From positions 1-8,941 of the forward strand of contig CANHLB010000056.1 in the NCBI GenBank assembly GCA_947461335.1: a stretch of 8,941 nt of DNA. Direction: 5' to 3'. The notes beneath the pieces were generated by a model, which was given only the letters and a program-made list of their open reading frames with translations, was not told the origin of the DNA and did not search any database. Below, piece after piece: positions 7,458-8,941 of this stretch. Position numbers and translations under genes: made by a program. The first letter of the stretch is position 1, and each line of letters begins with the position of its first letter. The DNA is from Burkholderiaceae bacterium. Lineage in GTDB: Bacteria > Pseudomonadota > Gammaproteobacteria > Burkholderiales > Burkholderiaceae.

Positions 7458-8582
7458 ATGAACAAATCGCATTCCCTCTACATTGGCCTCATGTCTGGTA
7501 CTAGCCTAGATGGGATTGATGCCGTTCTGGCCAAGATTGGGCCCGATGGAGAAACCAGCACCCAAGCAGCCTTTAGCACCCCCTTTAGTTCTGAGCTGCG
7601 TAAAGCTCTATTTGAGCTTCAAACTACAGGCCCTAATGAGCTCCACCGAGAGAAGCAAGCTGGTAATGCCTTGGCAATAGCCTATGCAGATGCTGTCAGC
7701 CAATTACTCCAAAAGGAGAATTTAAAGCCAGATGACATTACTGCTATTGGCGCCCATGGCCAAACCATTCGTCATCAACCTGATCTTGGTGACATGGCTT
7801 ATACCCATCAGACACTCAATCCTGCCCTCTTAGCAGAACGGACTGGGATTGATGTGATCGCTGATTTTAGAAGTCGTGATGTAGCTGCTGGTGGTAATGG
7901 CGCACCTTTAGTACCTGCGTTTCATGCGCAGCAATTTCCATCCTCTGAAAATGTAGCGATTCTTAATATCGGCGGGATTGCCAACCTCACACTTCTTCCA
8001 AAAAGTGGTGAGGTAACAGGATTTGATTGTGGCCCTGGAAATATGTTGATGGATGCTTGGATTGCTAAACATCAGGGAGATGCCTTTGATGAAAATGGTA
8101 ATTGGGCATTGCAAGGAAAAGTCAGTGAAGCACTGCTTGCAAAAATGTTGGCAGACCCCTTCTTTAGCAAAGCACCGCCCAAGAGTACTGGAAGAGATGA
8201 TTTTCATCTGAATTGGTTGCACGAAAAAATAGGTACACATCATCGGCCTGAAGATGTACAAGCAACGCTATTACATTTAACTGCGCATACTGCATTAGAA
8301 GCTTTGGTGCGTTATGCCCCGCAAACCCAGAACTTGATTGTCTGCGGGGGCGGCGCTAGAAATAATGCCTTAATGAATTTACTCAAAGTCAAAGCACAAC
8401 AGCTCTTAAAACAGCCCTTAGAAATCGCCACGAGTGATGCCGTTGGTATTGATCCCCAACTCGTTGAAGGCCTTGCCTTTGCATGGCTTGCTTGGGCTCA
8501 TAAAGAAAAACGGCCAGCAAATTTGCCAGCCGTTACGGGAGCGAAGGGGCCTAGAATTCTAGGCGCTTGCTATCCAGCGTAG
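7458..8582 (+). CDS. anmK: Anhydro-N-acetylmuramic acid kinase
   Basis: AnmK recycles cell-wall material. It opens the 1,6-anhydro ring of anhMurNAc and phosphorylates it with ATP to MurNAc-6-phosphate, which MurQ would process (not in this window). The 374-residue length is normal for this hexokinase/actin-like family. It opens with the ATP-binding [12 protein letters not shown] (10-21). It continues with [10 protein letters not shown] (97-106), [18 protein letters not shown] (136-153) carrying the likely catalytic base Asp141, NIGGIANLT (170-178), [12 protein letters not shown] (190-201), STGRD (243-247) and the second phosphate motif CGGGARN (296-302). It ends ILGACYPA as usual. A partial ribosome site (GAGA, 7449-7452) precedes the ATG. 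It is divergent from tyrS and its stop lies 9 bases from that of the convergent erpA. Confidence 0.97.
   Translation: MNKSHSLYIGLMSGTSLDGIDAVLAKIGPDGETSTQAAFSTPFSSELRKALFELQTTGPNELHREKQAGNALAIAYADAVSQLLQKENLKPDDITAIGAHGQTIRHQPDLGDMAYTHQTLNPALLAERTGIDVIADFRSRDVAAGGNGAPLVPAFHAQQFPSSENVAILNIGGIANLTLLPKSGEVTGFDCGPGNMLMDAWIAKHQGDAFDENGNWALQGKVSEALLAKMLADPFFSKAPPKSTGRDDFHLNWLHEKIGTHHRPEDVQATLLHLTAHTALEALVRYAPQTQNLIVCGGGARNNALMNLLKVKAQQLLKQPLEIATSDAVGIDPQLVEGLAFAWLAWAHKEKRPANLPAVTGAKGPRILGACYPA
8509..8534. repeat. Interrupted inverted repeat near the 3' end of anmK
   Basis: AACGGC (8509-8514) and GCCGTT (8529-8534) are perfect inverted arms. Between them lies GCAAATTTGC (8517-8526), itself a perfect 10-base palindrome, separated from each arm by the dinucleotide CA. 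The folded form would be a hairpin with a symmetric internal loop. It lies wholly in coding sequence, so it may be chance or codon-driven. Confidence 0.4.
8549..8564. repeat. 16-base perfect palindrome before the anmK stop
   Basis: GCCTAGAATTCTAGGC is self-complementary over its whole length. As RNA it can fold as a 6-bp stem with an AAUU loop on either strand. It lies 15 bases before the anmK stop codon and 27 bases downstream of the erpA stop in the erpA direction. It could help end convergent transcripts, but neither side carries a T-run, so it is not a classical intrinsic terminator. Confidence 0.45.
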
Positions 8583-8591
8583 TCAATCTCT

Positions 8592-8941
8592 TTAAGCAGA
8601 GAAAGAAGATCCGCAACCACAAGTTGTTGTAGCATTTGGATTCTTAATCACAAACTGTGAACCGTTGATATCTTCTTTGTAATCAATCTCAGCACCAACT
8701 AAATATTGGAAGCTCATTGAATCTACTAAAAGGGTTACACCGTTCTTTTCAAACAAGGTGTCATCTTCATTAACAGCATCATCAAATGTGAAGCCATACT
8801 GAAAACCTGAGCAACCACCGCCTTGAACGAATACGCGCAACTTCAACTCTGGATTGCCTTCTTCAGCAATCAAGTCAGCCACTTTTGCAGCAGCGCTATC
8901 CGTAAACACCAATGGGGTTGGTGGCTCGGCTAAATCTTGTA
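8592..8941 (-). CDS. erpA: Iron-sulfur cluster insertion protein ErpA (5' end beyond window)
   Basis: ErpA is an A-type carrier that receives Fe-S clusters and passes them to apo-enzymes. The visible 115 residues contain the three cluster-binding cysteines: C43 in [13 protein letters not shown], and C107 and C109 in [10 protein letters not shown]. Family blocks [35 protein letters not shown] and [11 protein letters not shown] are present. The frame stays open to the window edge, reading [20 protein letters not shown], where PLVFTDSA is the usual betaproteobacterial start of the folded domain after a short variable tail. The true start is therefore outside the window, probably within about ten residues. 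A TTG at 8912 could be mistaken for the start but sits inside the conserved block. ErpA rather than IscA or SufA is inferred from this N-terminal wording and the context next to anmK. Confidence 0.93.
   Translation of the reverse strand, partial: QDLAEPPTPLVFTDSAAAKVADLIAEEGNPELKLRVFVQGGGCSGFQYGFTFDDAVNEDDTLFEKNGVTLLVDSMSFQYLVGAEIDYKEDINGSQFVIKNPNATTTCGCGSSFSA

Noticed and set aside
7908..8261. 117-residue open frame on the - strand inside anmK
   Set aside because: It lies wholly antisense to the conserved core of anmK, its product has no recognisable motif and an implausible Cys/Phe-rich composition, and it has no ribosome site.
1..8941. CRISPR array, insertion sequence, tRNA/att site or hidden defence island
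   Set aside because: No regularly spaced repeats, transposase or integrase motifs, tRNA-like cloverleaf or target-site duplications were seen, and nearly all sequence is accounted for by the eight full or near-full genes.

Overview
The window looks like ordinary chromosome from a Burkholderiales betaproteobacterium, most likely Polynucleobacter or a close relative. The basis is the run fis end–purH–ruvC–ruvA–ruvB, the tyrS/anmK/erpA neighbourhood, a betaproteobacterial-style ErpA N-terminus, and a moderate GC content judged by eye. The genus is inferred from memory of family sequences and gene order, not from a search.

Layout. Positions 1-27 hold the last eight codons of a probable fis gene. 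On the + strand follow purH (53-1633), ruvC (1645-2169), ruvA (2195-2776) and ruvB (2803-3873). Gaps are only 11-26 bases, so this is probably one transcription unit. The - strand then carries, in order of transcription, tyrS (7384 to 6152), an NTF2-like small protein (6139 to 5765) and a large DUF1254/DUF1214-type lipoprotein (5709 to 3895) that converges on ruvB. tyrS is divergent from anmK (7458-8582, +) across a 73-base spacer. anmK converges on erpA (8592 to beyond 8941, -), whose start lies outside the window. No intergenic stretch exceeds 75 bases.

How the genes work together. PurH makes IMP at the end of purine synthesis. RuvA, RuvB and RuvC form the complete Holliday-junction branch-migration and resolution machine. 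TyrRS charges tRNA-Tyr. AnmK recycles anhydro-MurNAc from cell-wall turnover. ErpA delivers Fe-S clusters. These are conserved housekeeping genes with their key residues intact. The accessory part is 3895-6139: the lipoprotein of unknown function and the NTF2-like protein.

I found no mobile element, CRISPR array, rRNA, tRNA or recognisable defence or biosynthetic system. The only part with undescribed biology is the lipoprotein. Other observations are small: start-codon traps, short palindromes at the end of anmK, and a strong Shine-Dalgarno on the lipoprotein compared with weak ones elsewhere.
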